Under the pieces are notes generated by a model. The model saw only the letters and a program-made list of their open reading frames with translations. It did no database searches and was not told the DNA's origin. Shown one piece after another: positions 1 to 8,845 of a stretch of DNA of 33,601 nucleotides. Origin of the DNA: Candidatus Synechococcus spongiarum SH4 (lineage in GTDB: Bacteria; Cyanobacteriota; Cyanobacteriia; PCC-6307; Cyanobiaceae); assembly GCF_000586015.1 (NCBI RefSeq), contig NZ_JENA01000001.1:1-33601 (forward strand), read 5' to 3'. A program made the position numbers and the translations under genes. Position 1 is the stretch's first letter; each line of letters starts with the position of its first letter.

Positions 1-341
1 TGGCTTCATGCAGAGAAACAACCACAAAGCAGGCCAGACGCCCTCGGACCCGGATGCAGGAGTGCTCTGACGCAAACCACCATAAGACCCCATCTCCCAC
101 AGGACCTCTCGCCGGCAAGACCTTTGTCCTCACCGGCGCCCTGTCCTCCCTCAGCCGCGCTGAAGCGCACCAGCGGATTGAGGCGGCAGGAGGAACTGTA
201 AGAAATTGCGTCAGCAGGAAGACCACCCACCTGGTGGCCGGCTTCAATCCGGGGAGCAAGCTGGACAAGGCCCGCAGCCTTGGGCTGGCGATTCTGGATG
301 AGGATGGCCTGTTGAAGTGTTTAGGGCCTCGGCCCATATGA
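1..341 (+). CDS. ligA: NAD-dependent DNA ligase, C-terminal BRCT domain (5' part outside window)
   Basis: Only the carboxy end is inside the window. From about position 105 the frame encodes a BRCT domain: [13 protein letters not shown], then [14 protein letters not shown], a [11 protein letters not shown] strand and [11 protein letters not shown], closing with [10 protein letters not shown]. That is the usual end of LigA, which seals nicks in replication and repair using NAD. The reading frame (third frame of the window) stays open to the left edge, so the first ATG at 54 need not be a start. The linker before the domain reads oddly in this frame. The second frame instead gives GFMQ at positions 2-13, closer to the AG(F/L) that usually precedes the LigA linker, and then stops at 68-70. 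A frameshift in the linker is therefore possible. Domain identity is secure; gene integrity is not. Confidence 0.82.
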   Translation, partial: ASCRETTTKQARRPRTRMQECSDANHHKTPSPTGPLAGKTFVLTGALSSLSRAEAHQRIEAAGGTVRNCVSRKTTHLVAGFNPGSKLDKARSLGLAILDEDGLLKCLGPRPI

Positions 342-383
342 CAAAAACTGCGCCAGACTGAAGGTTGTTTTCCCCGTCAGGTC

Positions 384-578
384 ATGGACCAAGGCATTGA
401 ACGCTGGATCAAAACGGACTGTGGTCGCGCCAAGTACGCCCACTTGGCTCAGCGGGCTCAGCGTCATGGCCTCATGGCCCGCCTGCGTCTGTACTGGTTT
501 GTGGCCATTGCCGTGTTGCGGGACGTTGTCCTGTCCCCCGTCAGCCGCAGCATTCGCAATTTGTTCCGGGCCGCCTGA
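384..578 (+). CDS. Small conserved-looking basic protein, function unknown
   Basis: A 64-residue protein starting MDQGIERWIKTDCGR, rich in Arg and Ala, with one hydrophobic stretch near residues 35-48 (LRLYWFVAIAVLRDVVL) that could be a membrane-associated helix. I recognise no enzyme family. It begins 42 bases after ligA on the same strand and its TGA abuts the stop codon of the convergent VTT gene with no spacer, which suggests a compact real gene pair. Aromatic and charged residues are spread as in real proteins, unlike the Pro/Arg-rich shadow frames here. No function can be assigned. Confidence 0.6.
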   Translation: MDQGIERWIKTDCGRAKYAHLAQRAQRHGLMARLRLYWFVAIAVLRDVVLSPVSRSIRNLFRAA

Positions 579-1196
579 TCAGGTGTCCGGTTCATTGAGT
601 TGCTTTTTCAGCACCCGGCTGGCGGTGCGTCCCACCACCCACACCACGGCAAAGGTGGCTGCCACGCCAACGAGGCGAAGAAGAAACTGGGACTGCTCCA
701 GGCCGCCATCCAACGTCAACCCCTGGCGGACTGTATCGCCAATGTAGATGTAGAGGATGGTGCCGGGCAGGATGGCGGCCGAGGCTGCCATGTAGGCCGG
801 GAAGCGCAGGTTGCTGGTGAGGGCGCACACCAGGTTGATCAGAACAAAGGGAAACAGCGGCGACAACCGCAGAAGCGCCACCAGCTTCCAACCCTCGTCC
901 CGGCTCAGCGCCTGTTCCACCCGTTGCAGGCGGGGGTTCTGCTCCAGTTTCCTCTGGGCCCGGGGACGCAGCCACCGGCGCGTGAGAAACCAGTTCCCGG
1001 CCATGCCCAGAAAGGCGCCCGCCAGCACCGCCAGCACCCCGAGCCGCGGCCCGAACAAGGCGCCGCCCAACAGAGTCAGCACCGAGCCCGGCACATAGAA
1101 GGTGACCGCCAGGGCATACAGGGCAATAAACACGATCCAGCCCACCGGGCCCAGTTCCCTGAGGAAGGTCTCGATGTGTTCGATCAAGGGCGACAT
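579..1196 (-). CDS. VTT-domain (TVP38/TMEM64, DedA-like) integral membrane protein
   Basis: This 205-residue protein belongs to the VTT/SNARE-associated superfamily. Visible marks are the first membrane segment (GWIVFIALYALAVTFYVPGS), the glycine-rich re-entrant segment LTLLGGALFGPRLGVLAVLAG, the polar helix with FLTRRWLRP, and the conserved second half LLRLSPLFPFVLINLVCALT followed by LPGTILYIYIGD. About five hydrophobic segments place it in a membrane. Relatives are implicated in lipid scrambling or envelope homeostasis, but the substrate cannot be read from sequence. The ATG at 1196 gives a normal family length. It lies in the same direction as valS, 66 bases downstream, and could be its distal partner. 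Confidence 0.85.
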   Translation of the reverse strand: MSPLIEHIETFLRELGPVGWIVFIALYALAVTFYVPGSVLTLLGGALFGPRLGVLAVLAGAFLGMAGNWFLTRRWLRPRAQRKLEQNPRLQRVEQALSRDEGWKLVALLRLSPLFPFVLINLVCALTSNLRFPAYMAASAAILPGTILYIYIGDTVRQGLTLDGGLEQSQFLLRLVGVAATFAVVWVVGRTASRVLKKQLNEPDT

Positions 1197-1262
1197 GGCG
1201 GTGGTGGCGGGGATCTGGGACCGGGGCTAACCCTGTGCAGGATGGGGCGGGAACGCCCTCCC

Positions 1263-4200
1263 TTAGCCCAGGGAGGCTAGACGACCTTGGGCCAACTGGT
1301 ACTGCTGCTGAGCCTCGCTCAGATTAGAGCGCACCCTGCTCACCACGTCCTGGGGCGCCTGATCCAGAAACCTGGGATTGTGCAGGCGCTGGGAAAGGAC
1401 GGCGATCTCCTTCTCCGCCTTGCCGAGATCTTTCTGCAGGCGTCCCCGCAGGGCCTCCATGTCCACAAGACCACCGACCGGAAGCAGGATTTGCAGGTCA
1501 CCACTGACGGCGCTCAAACAGCGGGGCAGGTTGACAGCGGTGCTGCTGATGTTCACCGTCCCGGCCTTGGTGAGGCTGGCAATGTCCGCTTGCGTCTCCT
1601 GTAGCAGTTGGCACAATGCTTCATTATCGCTCACAAGAAGCACGGCCGCCGTCTGGGAGGGTTTCAAGCCCGCCACCGCCCGCAGGTTGCGCACCACGCG
1701 AATGGCGTCAATGAGGGCTGCAAACTGCTGTTCAAGCTGATCATCCAGGTGGCCCTGATCCAACCGGGGCCACTGCTGCAGGGCCAGGAAGGCATCAGGA
1801 TGGGCGCCGGTCAGCCGATGCCAGAGTTCCTCGCTGACGTGGGGCATGAAAGGGTGGACCAGGGCCAGCAGTTGCTCAATCACCAAAGCCAGAACCTGCT
1901 GGGCCGTGTGGCGATCCTCCGGACTGTTGCCGTTGAGGCGCCGCTTGAGCAGTTCAATGGTCCAGTCGCACACATCGTTCCAGGCAAACTCATAGAGGAT
2001 CCTGGCCGCTTCCCCCAAGCCGTAGTTGTCCAGCTTCTCCGCCATGGTCCGGCTGGTGCGCGCCAAGCGGGAAAGGATCCAGCGATCTGCGATCAAGAGT
2101 TTGTCGGGATCCGGCGGACCAAGGGATGCGGGGGTGGCCCCATCCAGGTTGAGCAGGGCAAAGCGGGTGGCATTCCACAACTTGTTGGCAAAGTTCCGCG
2201 ACACCTCGACAATGTTGGAGGCCTGGGCGACGGGATCGAAATCCAGACGAATGTCCTGCCCTGCTCCCGCCACACCCCGCACCAGGGCGAAGCGGAGGGC
2301 ATCCGCCCCGTAGCGTTCACAGAGCACCAGAGGATCGATCCCGTTGCCTGCGGATTTGCTCATCTTGCGGTTCTGCTCGTCCCGCACCAGGCCATGGATG
2401 TACACGTCGGCGAAGGGCATGGCGCCGGTGCAGGCCGAGGCCATCATCGTCATGCGGGCCACCCAGAAAAAGATGATGTCGAAACCGGTGAACAGGGTGC
2501 TATTGGGATACCAGCGCTGCAGATCGGCATTCTCTTCGTCCGGCCAACCCATGGTGGAGAAGGGCCACAGCGCGCTGGAAAACCAGGTATCGAGAACGTC
2601 TTCATCCTGTTGAATTGTTGCCTCCGGGCCATAACGGCGCTGCGCCTCTTCATGGGCTTCCACTTCGTTGCGGGCCACCACGTAGGGCGTATCACTGCGC
2701 AGTTGGTTGTCGGTTTCACTCACCACAAACCAGGCGGGAATGCGATGCCCCCACCACAACTGGCGGCTGATGCACCAGTCGCGGATATCCGTGAGCCAGT
2801 TCCGGTACACCTTGGCCCAACGCTGGGGAACAAAGCGGGGGTGTTCCTGGTCCAGGGCTTTCAGGCAAGCCTCCGCCAGAGGCTTGGTCCGGACAAACCA
2901 CTGGGTGGAGAGCAGGGGCTCCACCGGAACCTTGCCCCGGTCGGAATAGGGAACGCTGTGGCGGTAATCCTCTACTTTCACCAAAGCCTGTTCCGCGGCC
3001 AGAGCGGCCACAACCGCCTGTCTCGCCTCGAAGCGGTCCAGGCCGCGGAACGGGCCGGCAGCTTCAGCCATGCGCCCGTCCTTGTCCATGATCGTCACCA
3101 GGGGGAGGCCATGGCGGCGACCCATGGCAAAGTCGTTGGGGTCATGGGCCGGGGTCACCTTTACGCAGCCGGTGCCGAATTGGGGGTCCACGTGATCATC
3201 GGCAATGATGGGAATCTGGCGACCCACCAGGGGCAGGGTGAGGGTACGCCCCACCAATGGCCCATAGCGCTCGTCGCCGGGGTTCACCGCCACCGCCACG
3301 TCCCCCAGCATGGTCTCGGGGCGGGTGGTGGCCACCTCCAGGTGACCGGATCCGTCGGTGAGGGGATAGCGGAAATACCAGAGACGACCGTCCACTTCTT
3401 TCATCTCCACCTCCAGGTCACTCACGGCCGAGCCGGAGGCGGGGCACCAGTTCACCAGGTATTCCCCGCGATAAATCAGACTCTTCTCATGCAATCTCAG
3501 GAAGGATTCCTGCACAGCCCGACTGAGCCCAGGATCCAGGGTGAAGCGCTCCCGTTGCCAGTCCACGGAAAAACCCAGACGACGCAACTGGGTCACGATT
3601 GTTCCGCCACTCTCCTGTTTCCAGGCCCAGGCTCGCTTCAGGAATGCTTCACGGCCAAGCTGGTCTTTGCTGGTCCCTTCCTGGGTCAGTTGTTTCTCCA
3701 GAAGGGTCTGCACCGCAATGGAGGCGTGATCCGTACCCGGCAGACAGAGGGTGTTGTACCCCTGCAACCGCTTGAACCGCACCATGGTGTCAATCAGGGC
3801 CGCTTCAAAGGCATGGCCCATGTGCAAACTGCCCGTCACGTTGGGGGGTGGAATCACCACCCCGTAGGGCTGGCCGGGGGCCTGGGGATCCGGGTGGAAC
3901 GCACCACAGCGCTCCCAGGCCGACTGCCAGCGGGATTCCACGGGCTTGGGGTCGTATTGCCCCATTGCCGCCATGGCCGGGGGGGTGGCCATCGGGGGCT
4001 CGTCCACCCCAGGCCCGCCCTTTTCCATCACGGCGAGCATCACCTGGCCATCCCTGATCTCGATGGCCATCCGATCACCGGGCGCCAAACCCAGTCGTCT
4101 CGTATAGGCCTTGCCAATCAGCAGGTTTCCGTTGCCCTGAATCCTGGCTGCAAAACCCAGTTGACGGCCCCCTTGGGGGGTACCGCCAATCCGCACGCCT

Positions 4201-4358
4201 TTGGCCTGGAGCAGCGCCTCGTAAAAGGCGGTGAACTTGAGACGTTCACGGCCATCCTTTGTGGTGGTGACGTAGCCACAGGCGCGGATGACTTCTGCTT
4301 TGCTGGCGCCAGAAAGCTCATGGACCTTGTTGAGAAGCTCTGTGTGTTGGAGCATCAT
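1263..4358 (-). CDS. valS: Valyl-tRNA synthetase with an in-frame N-terminal cyAbrB domain
   Basis: Residues about 133-1031 form a complete class I valyl-tRNA synthetase, which charges tRNA-Val with valine. The HIGH-type motif is HMGH at 179-182 after PPPNVTG; KMSKS is at 665-669; the editing domain sits between ([25 protein letters not shown]). The C-terminus holds the anticodon-binding helices and the coiled-coil tRNA arm from about residue 960. What is unusual is residues 1-115: a full cyAbrB-type domain ([49 protein letters not shown]) closely matching the separate gene upstream. A Pro/Ala linker (116-131) joins them with no stop. A free ValS could start at internal Met codons 123 (3992), 129 (3974) or 132 (3965); the last, MGQYDP, resembles usual cyanobacterial ValS starts. 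Either a real fusion or a lost stop codon between neighbours. Confidence 0.95.
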   Translation of the reverse strand: MMLQHTELLNKVHELSGASKAEVIRACGYVTTTKDGRERLKFTAFYEALLQAKGVRIGGTPQGGRQLGFAARIQGNGNLLIGKAYTRRLGLAPGDRMAIEIRDGQVMLAVMEKGGPGVDEPPMATPPAMAAMGQYDPKPVESRWQSAWERCGAFHPDPQAPGQPYGVVIPPPNVTGSLHMGHAFEAALIDTMVRFKRLQGYNTLCLPGTDHASIAVQTLLEKQLTQEGTSKDQLGREAFLKRAWAWKQESGGTIVTQLRRLGFSVDWQRERFTLDPGLSRAVQESFLRLHEKSLIYRGEYLVNWCPASGSAVSDLEVEMKEVDGRLWYFRYPLTDGSGHLEVATTRPETMLGDVAVAVNPGDERYGPLVGRTLTLPLVGRQIPIIADDHVDPQFGTGCVKVTPAHDPNDFAMGRRHGLPLVTIMDKDGRMAEAAGPFRGLDRFEARQAVVAALAAEQALVKVEDYRHSVPYSDRGKVPVEPLLSTQWFVRTKPLAEACLKALDQEHPRFVPQRWAKVYRNWLTDIRDWCISRQLWWGHRIPAWFVVSETDNQLRSDTPYVVARNEVEAHEEAQRRYGPEATIQQDEDVLDTWFSSALWPFSTMGWPDEENADLQRWYPNSTLFTGFDIIFFWVARMTMMASACTGAMPFADVYIHGLVRDEQNRKMSKSAGNGIDPLVLCERYGADALRFALVRGVAGAGQDIRLDFDPVAQASNIVEVSRNFANKLWNATRFALLNLDGATPASLGPPDPDKLLIADRWILSRLARTSRTMAEKLDNYGLGEAARILYEFAWNDVCDWTIELLKRRLNGNSPEDRHTAQQVLALVIEQLLALVHPFMPHVSEELWHRLTGAHPDAFLALQQWPRLDQGHLDDQLEQQFAALIDAIRVVRNLRAVAGLKPSQTAAVLLVSDNEALCQLLQETQADIASLTKAGTVNISSTAVNLPRCLSAVSGDLQILLPVGGLVDMEALRGRLQKDLGKAEKEIAVLSQRLHNPRFLDQAPQDVVSRVRSNLSEAQQQYQLAQGRLASLG

Positions 4359-4453
4359 TCAGGCGAAGGGGTTTGCGTCATCGTTCAACAAGGCTTTTCA
4401 GCAGCCCGGGACCGGTGGGGGGGGCGGCGGGGATTGCCTCAAGCGGCGAACAC

Positions 4454-4819
4454 TCACTCCTCCCCGCCGTCGTCCTCGGCGCCCAGGGGAACAAGACGGA
4501 TGTGTTTCCGGCCCAGCTTGATCTCAAACTCGTCACCGGGGTTCAGGCCAAGTTTCTTGGTGTAGGCCTTGCCAATGAGCAAATTGCCGTTGCCCTGAAC
4601 CTTGGCCATAAAGCTGAGTTTGCGCCCGCTCTTCGCACCACCGCCGCGCCCAATCTCCACACCCTTGGCATCAAGAACCGCCTCGTAGAAAGCCGTGAAA
4701 TTAAGGCGATCACGCCCATCCTTGGTGGTGGACACGTAGCCACAGGCGCGGACCACATCCGATTTGCTGGCGTCAGCAAGCTCGTGGACTTTTTTGAGAA
4801 GCTCTGTTTTTGTCAGCAT
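4454..4819 (-). CDS. cyAbrB-family DNA-binding transcription regulator
   Basis: A 121-residue protein of the cyanobacterial AbrB-like family, whose members bind DNA through a C-terminal AbrB fold and influence carbon and nitrogen gene expression. Recognisable parts are ELLKKVHELADASKSDVVRA at the start, CGYVSTTKDG, LNFTAFYEAVLDAKGVEIG, then [19 protein letters not shown] and PGDEFEIKLGRKHIRL, ending in an acidic tail (GAEDDGGEE). I chose ATG 4819 (MLTKTELL) over the TTG at 4831 because the family normally begins this way. The downstream neighbour, 95 bases away, starts with a paralogous domain fused to ValS, so this is one half of a tandem duplication. No strong Shine-Dalgarno sequence is visible. 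Confidence 0.9.
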   Translation of the reverse strand: MLTKTELLKKVHELADASKSDVVRACGYVSTTKDGRDRLNFTAFYEAVLDAKGVEIGRGGGAKSGRKLSFMAKVQGNGNLLIGKAYTKKLGLNPGDEFEIKLGRKHIRLVPLGAEDDGGEE

Positions 4820-4965
4820 CGTTTGGACCAAAAGAGGATTCCTGGACGCTAGTCAATCTAGCATGCTGCGGCGCCAGTGCGAAACACGAGAACAAGGAAT
4901 CTTTCCCGAGGCCCCACCGTCATGGCCCCCTCTACACAAGCGAGGCTGGCGGAAACAGATACAGA

Positions 4966-5037
<72 letters not shown>

Positions 5038-5172
5038 GATGATGCATCATCCAGCGCCTTGGGGTTTCACCGGAAGCGGGTGAAGCCGGAGCATGAATCC
5101 CGCACCCTAACAGCCTAACAGCATGGGATTCCGTGAATGCCGTGGGAGCGCGGTCTCGGCTGGACAACCTGT

Positions 5173-8100
5173 TCAGGCCCCCAGGTCCGGTGCTTGCGAC
5201 AGTGGTTCATGGCCCACTCTCTGCAATGTTCTCAGCGCCTTGAGACAGGCCTTCAGGGAACGGTGGTCACCGTAAAGCGCCAACTCCTGTCTCTGCATGA
5301 CGGGAAATGTTGAGTAAATGTAACGAATCTCCTCCTCGCCAGTGATGCCGTAGAGAAGGAAAAACAGGGCGTCAAGTCTTGCACGCAGATGGAGACGGCG
5401 CTGAGGATTCCAGACAAAGGGCGGCCCCCCATGGCCCAGATCACGGGCAAAGGCCGCAAGGTCCCAGGCTGTGTAGGTGAGTTCCAGCACGGCAGCCCTG
5501 ATGATTGTCGCGGCTGTGGTGGAACCGATGCGAATGTTGAAGCCGTCCGGAGGCACAACAGGGAGTTGTTCGAGGACATGGAGGGTCAAACTGGTTCCGT
5601 AAAGCTTCTGGCGGACGACGAAATCAAAAACGATGGAATTTAGATTGGCAAGAATGAAACAGGCCCAGATCCCTCGCCTGCTGATGTTACTGTTTAATAA
5701 CAACAGGGGAAGCTTATGGCTGACGGCAGCCCGGGGCAGAATCGCTGCAACCATGGTTCTCATGTTTGTTGTTGCTGTGACGTCCTTGAAGGCAACCACC
5801 CATGAATCGGGCCAGGACCAATGCCTGGCGTCCACCTTGACGTAATGGCGCCAACGGGGGCGCCGCTCGGGACTGACCTTTTCAGCGTTCCGCAACGGAT
5901 GTTGCCGGGCAGGACGAAACACGTTGCTCCTGCTGACCACAATATCGGCAGCGCGATGGTCGAATGCCTGCATCATTTTCCCCTCATAGAGGGGCAACCA
6001 GCCGCGGCCTTCAGGGGCGCTGCGAAAGAGGTGGGAGTCGGCGCTCATGTCAAACATCCTCCTGTAGGTCACGGGCCATGGGCGATGGATCCTGCCCCCT
6101 GATCGGTTGACCAGCACCGGGAGGCGTTGATAAATCCCTGTGGTGATCCGGGCATCCCGCCGGCTCCGGAACAAAGGCGCCGTCCCGGTGTTGGGATTGA
6201 CCCGGGCAAAGTCGTCCGCACCCAGAAGAAACCGCCGCTCCGGGTCCTTCAACTCGGCAATGCCGCCGAGGCGGAAGGCACAGCGGGCCGTTCCGACCAC
6301 GGGGGAGGAACTGGCTCCTGGACCCTTCCGGGCAACAAAGACACAAAACCGCAAGGATCCATGAACGTCAGGGAAGAAAGTCTTTCTGTTCTCGAAGTCG
6401 TACAAGACCTTCAGGCGCCCTTCCTGTACAACACGGCGGAAAAACCTTGCCCCCGTCTTCCCGGAGGCCAAGCTGGAGGGCGTTAGCATGCCCACCAGTC
6501 CACGGGGCTTTACCAACGCCATGGCTCGCTCCACAAAGAGGGCGTAGAGATTGAGATCACCCCCGGACAGCAGGGGATAGTCTCCACAGGATTTGGCCAC
6601 CCGGGCCGTTGCTGCCGCATGGGCCGCCGCACGGGCATAAGCCACGGCCTGGGGAGCCTGGAGGCGTTGCAGTTGGGCAACGCGCTGCCGCCGCGCCGCC
6701 GCATGGGGCGCCCAGGCCACCTCAGGGCAGTTTTGTGCAAACCATTCCACCTGTTGGAGTTTCACCCTGTCCCAGGGCGGATTGCCGATCACGGCATCAA
6801 AACCACCGCCGTGATGATCGCCGTCCCCCTCCGGCCAAAGACCGGGACACGCCAACTGCCAGTGAAAAAACCGCTCTTCGTTGATAACGGCGTTCATCCG
6901 GTCCAGGATCCGGACCAGTTCCGGCTCAGTGACCGGGACAACGCCTGTCACCACATGAACGGGATTGCCCCAACGGCCACCCCACAGGTCATGAACAAGG
7001 TCCCGGTCCTGGGCTGGCGCCGATTCCAACCAGTGCCCTGCATGAATGGCGGACAACACGGTCTCCAGCGGCCCATTGGCTTCCCGCAGGGCGCGCCAAT
7101 GCTGGCGGCTGGCGGGGTTTGGCAACCTTGTGGCGTCCATTGCGGCAATGGCGGCAGCGGCCTTGCGGCGGGACTGCAGCAACGTCTGTAGCGTTGCCCA
7201 TCCATCTGCATGGCGAATGGTCTCCACCGCATCCCTGATCCAGCAGCCAAACAGACTGTTGCCGCAATGCAGATGATGATTCAGGTGTCCTGGGTCCGGA
7301 GAATTGCCGTGGAGCATCAATGCCATCCGTGCCAGATCCACAGCCATGGGGTCCTTGTCCACGCCGTAGATACAGTGCTGTAGCACCAGATTGCGCGCCG
7401 TTTGACCGTTGTCAATGGGTGAAGGTCGACTCGATGCGCTGACGGCAAGCACGGCGTCGCCGAGATAATCCAGAAGGCCAAGGAGAAAATTGCCCGTGCC
7501 CATGGCGGGGTCGCAGATCTTCAAGTTGAGCAGTTGCCGGACAGAGCGACCTTGCGCCAACGGGGCGATGGTTTCCTGAAGAACGAGATCCACCAGAGCC
7601 CCTGGGGTGTAATAGCAGCTTGCGGCTTTGCGGGATAACCGGTTGGGCGCCATGGTGAACCGGTCCCCGTCACGCTTCAGCCTGTAGGCCATGAGTTGCT
7701 CATATAACGCGCCAAGCTGCTCGATTGCCAGGTCGGCATAATCAATGGGCTGGCCTTGACGGGTAAAGCACAGCCCCATCAACACAGTGGCCACCGTCTC
7801 GTCACTGCACGCTACGGCCGCCAGCAGCGGCGCCCGCTCGGCCGAGAAGATGCCCTGTCCCGGTCGCCCCGGACGGGATTGACGGCGGGCAATGTCCCGG
7901 AAGAGGGCGGCAATGGTGGTCCAGTGGTTGTGCTGTTCCCGGGACGCAATCGGCCCCCCGGGCCGGGTCTCCGCCACCCTGCTGACCAGACCATGGAGAC
8001 TGTTGCGATTGCCCGATGTGCCGGAGTCCAGAAGGCCGCGGCTTTCTCCGTAGAGAAGGAACAGCAGGCGATAGAGCAGCACCAGGCCGGCCTCCCGCAC

Positions 8101-8820
8101 CAGGGCCGCTGGCGCTGTGGGGGCAGCCTGGGCCACAGCCGTTGCCAGAGCCGGGAACACCTGATGACAGGCCTGCTGCTTGAATGCCGTGGCAATGCGC
8201 TCCTGATGGCGCCCATGGGCGGTCAAGGCGGTCTGCAGCCAGCATTGACCGTCCTGGCGCCGCCCCAGGGCCTGGGGGCGGAAAAACACCACAAACCGCT
8301 TCAGGAGGTGGGGCTGTTTGAGCGCCTGGAGCAGTTGCACGTCCAGAAATCCCTGGGCAACGGAGCGGGCCTGGCCGTCGTACAATCGCCAGCAGTCGCC
8401 ATTGGTGAGGATGCCCCAGCGGGGCCGTCCCACTTGGCGCAGCACAGCGACCATGGCGGCCGCCGGCGCCGGCTGGCGGTCGTGGCCCTGGTCCAGATTG
8501 ACCTGCCATGCCGTTGTCTTGAGCACCATCAGGCCTTGCCCCTCCCGCCATCCCAGACAACGGAGCACGGGCCAGATCAGGGTATGTCTTGCGGTGTCCG
8601 CCCCCCTGGATGGGAGGCCGGCGCTGATGCTGGAGACAATGGACGCCAACTCCACCCTGGTGGACTCCAGTTGCTGATTGTCCAGGGTTTGCCAGGGCTG
8701 GGTGTGTTTCAGTTCCCCATCCAGAAAGCTGCGGCTGAACAGACGTCCTTCCCCTGTCTTGACCCACGCTGCATCAGGGGCGTCGTGGGTCAAGCCGTGG
8801 ACATGGGCATGGGTCACCAT
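5173..8820 (-). CDS. Large single-chain DNA adenine methylase / type IIG-like restriction-modification protein
   Basis: Roughly 1,215 residues with the layout of Eco57I/type IIG enzymes that join nuclease, N6-adenine methylase and target recognition in one chain. The S-adenosylmethionine motif CDPAMGTGNFLLG begins near residue 435 and the catalytic NPPW (in VIGNPPWDRV) is at about 680. A TaqI-like recognition domain follows, with LRFCVFVARKG, the typical LYEGKMMQAFDHR and a C-terminal KLYGTSLTLHVLEQLPVVPP. The N-terminal 200 residues resemble the nuclease region (RHTLIWPVLRCLGW, WGILTNGDCWRLYDG), but I cannot find a clear PD-(D/E)xK triad, so cleavage may be lost. ATG 8847 is an alternative start but would overlap the nadC start; ATG 8820 (MVTHAHV) leaves 25 bases between them. 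No separate specificity or nuclease gene lies nearby. Confidence 0.85.
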   Translation of the reverse strand: MVTHAHVHGLTHDAPDAAWVKTGEGRLFSRSFLDGELKHTQPWQTLDNQQLESTRVELASIVSSISAGLPSRGADTARHTLIWPVLRCLGWREGQGLMVLKTTAWQVNLDQGHDRQPAPAAAMVAVLRQVGRPRWGILTNGDCWRLYDGQARSVAQGFLDVQLLQALKQPHLLKRFVVFFRPQALGRRQDGQCWLQTALTAHGRHQERIATAFKQQACHQVFPALATAVAQAAPTAPAALVREAGLVLLYRLLFLLYGESRGLLDSGTSGNRNSLHGLVSRVAETRPGGPIASREQHNHWTTIAALFRDIARRQSRPGRPGQGIFSAERAPLLAAVACSDETVATVLMGLCFTRQGQPIDYADLAIEQLGALYEQLMAYRLKRDGDRFTMAPNRLSRKAASCYYTPGALVDLVLQETIAPLAQGRSVRQLLNLKICDPAMGTGNFLLGLLDYLGDAVLAVSASSRPSPIDNGQTARNLVLQHCIYGVDKDPMAVDLARMALMLHGNSPDPGHLNHHLHCGNSLFGCWIRDAVETIRHADGWATLQTLLQSRRKAAAAIAAMDATRLPNPASRQHWRALREANGPLETVLSAIHAGHWLESAPAQDRDLVHDLWGGRWGNPVHVVTGVVPVTEPELVRILDRMNAVINEERFFHWQLACPGLWPEGDGDHHGGGFDAVIGNPPWDRVKLQQVEWFAQNCPEVAWAPHAAARRQRVAQLQRLQAPQAVAYARAAAHAAATARVAKSCGDYPLLSGGDLNLYALFVERAMALVKPRGLVGMLTPSSLASGKTGARFFRRVVQEGRLKVLYDFENRKTFFPDVHGSLRFCVFVARKGPGASSSPVVGTARCAFRLGGIAELKDPERRFLLGADDFARVNPNTGTAPLFRSRRDARITTGIYQRLPVLVNRSGGRIHRPWPVTYRRMFDMSADSHLFRSAPEGRGWLPLYEGKMMQAFDHRAADIVVSRSNVFRPARQHPLRNAEKVSPERRPRWRHYVKVDARHWSWPDSWVVAFKDVTATTNMRTMVAAILPRAAVSHKLPLLLLNSNISRRGIWACFILANLNSIVFDFVVRQKLYGTSLTLHVLEQLPVVPPDGFNIRIGSTTAATIIRAAVLELTYTAWDLAAFARDLGHGGPPFVWNPQRRLHLRARLDALFFLLYGITGEEEIRYIYSTFPVMQRQELALYGDHRSLKACLKALRTLQRVGHEPLSQAPDLGA

Positions 8821-8845
8821 GGCTCCAGCGCCACTGTTTTCCCCC

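Noticed and set aside
1243-1262. GGGCG-GGAA-CGCCC hairpin after valS as a terminator
   Set aside because: The stem is only five bases and no T run follows in the direction of valS transcription.
1608-4565. Very long plus-strand open frame of about 985 codons opposite valS
   Set aside because: It mirrors the whole valS/cyAbrB region and has a His/Gly/Gln-rich shadow composition with no recognisable domain. High GC makes long antisense frames likely.
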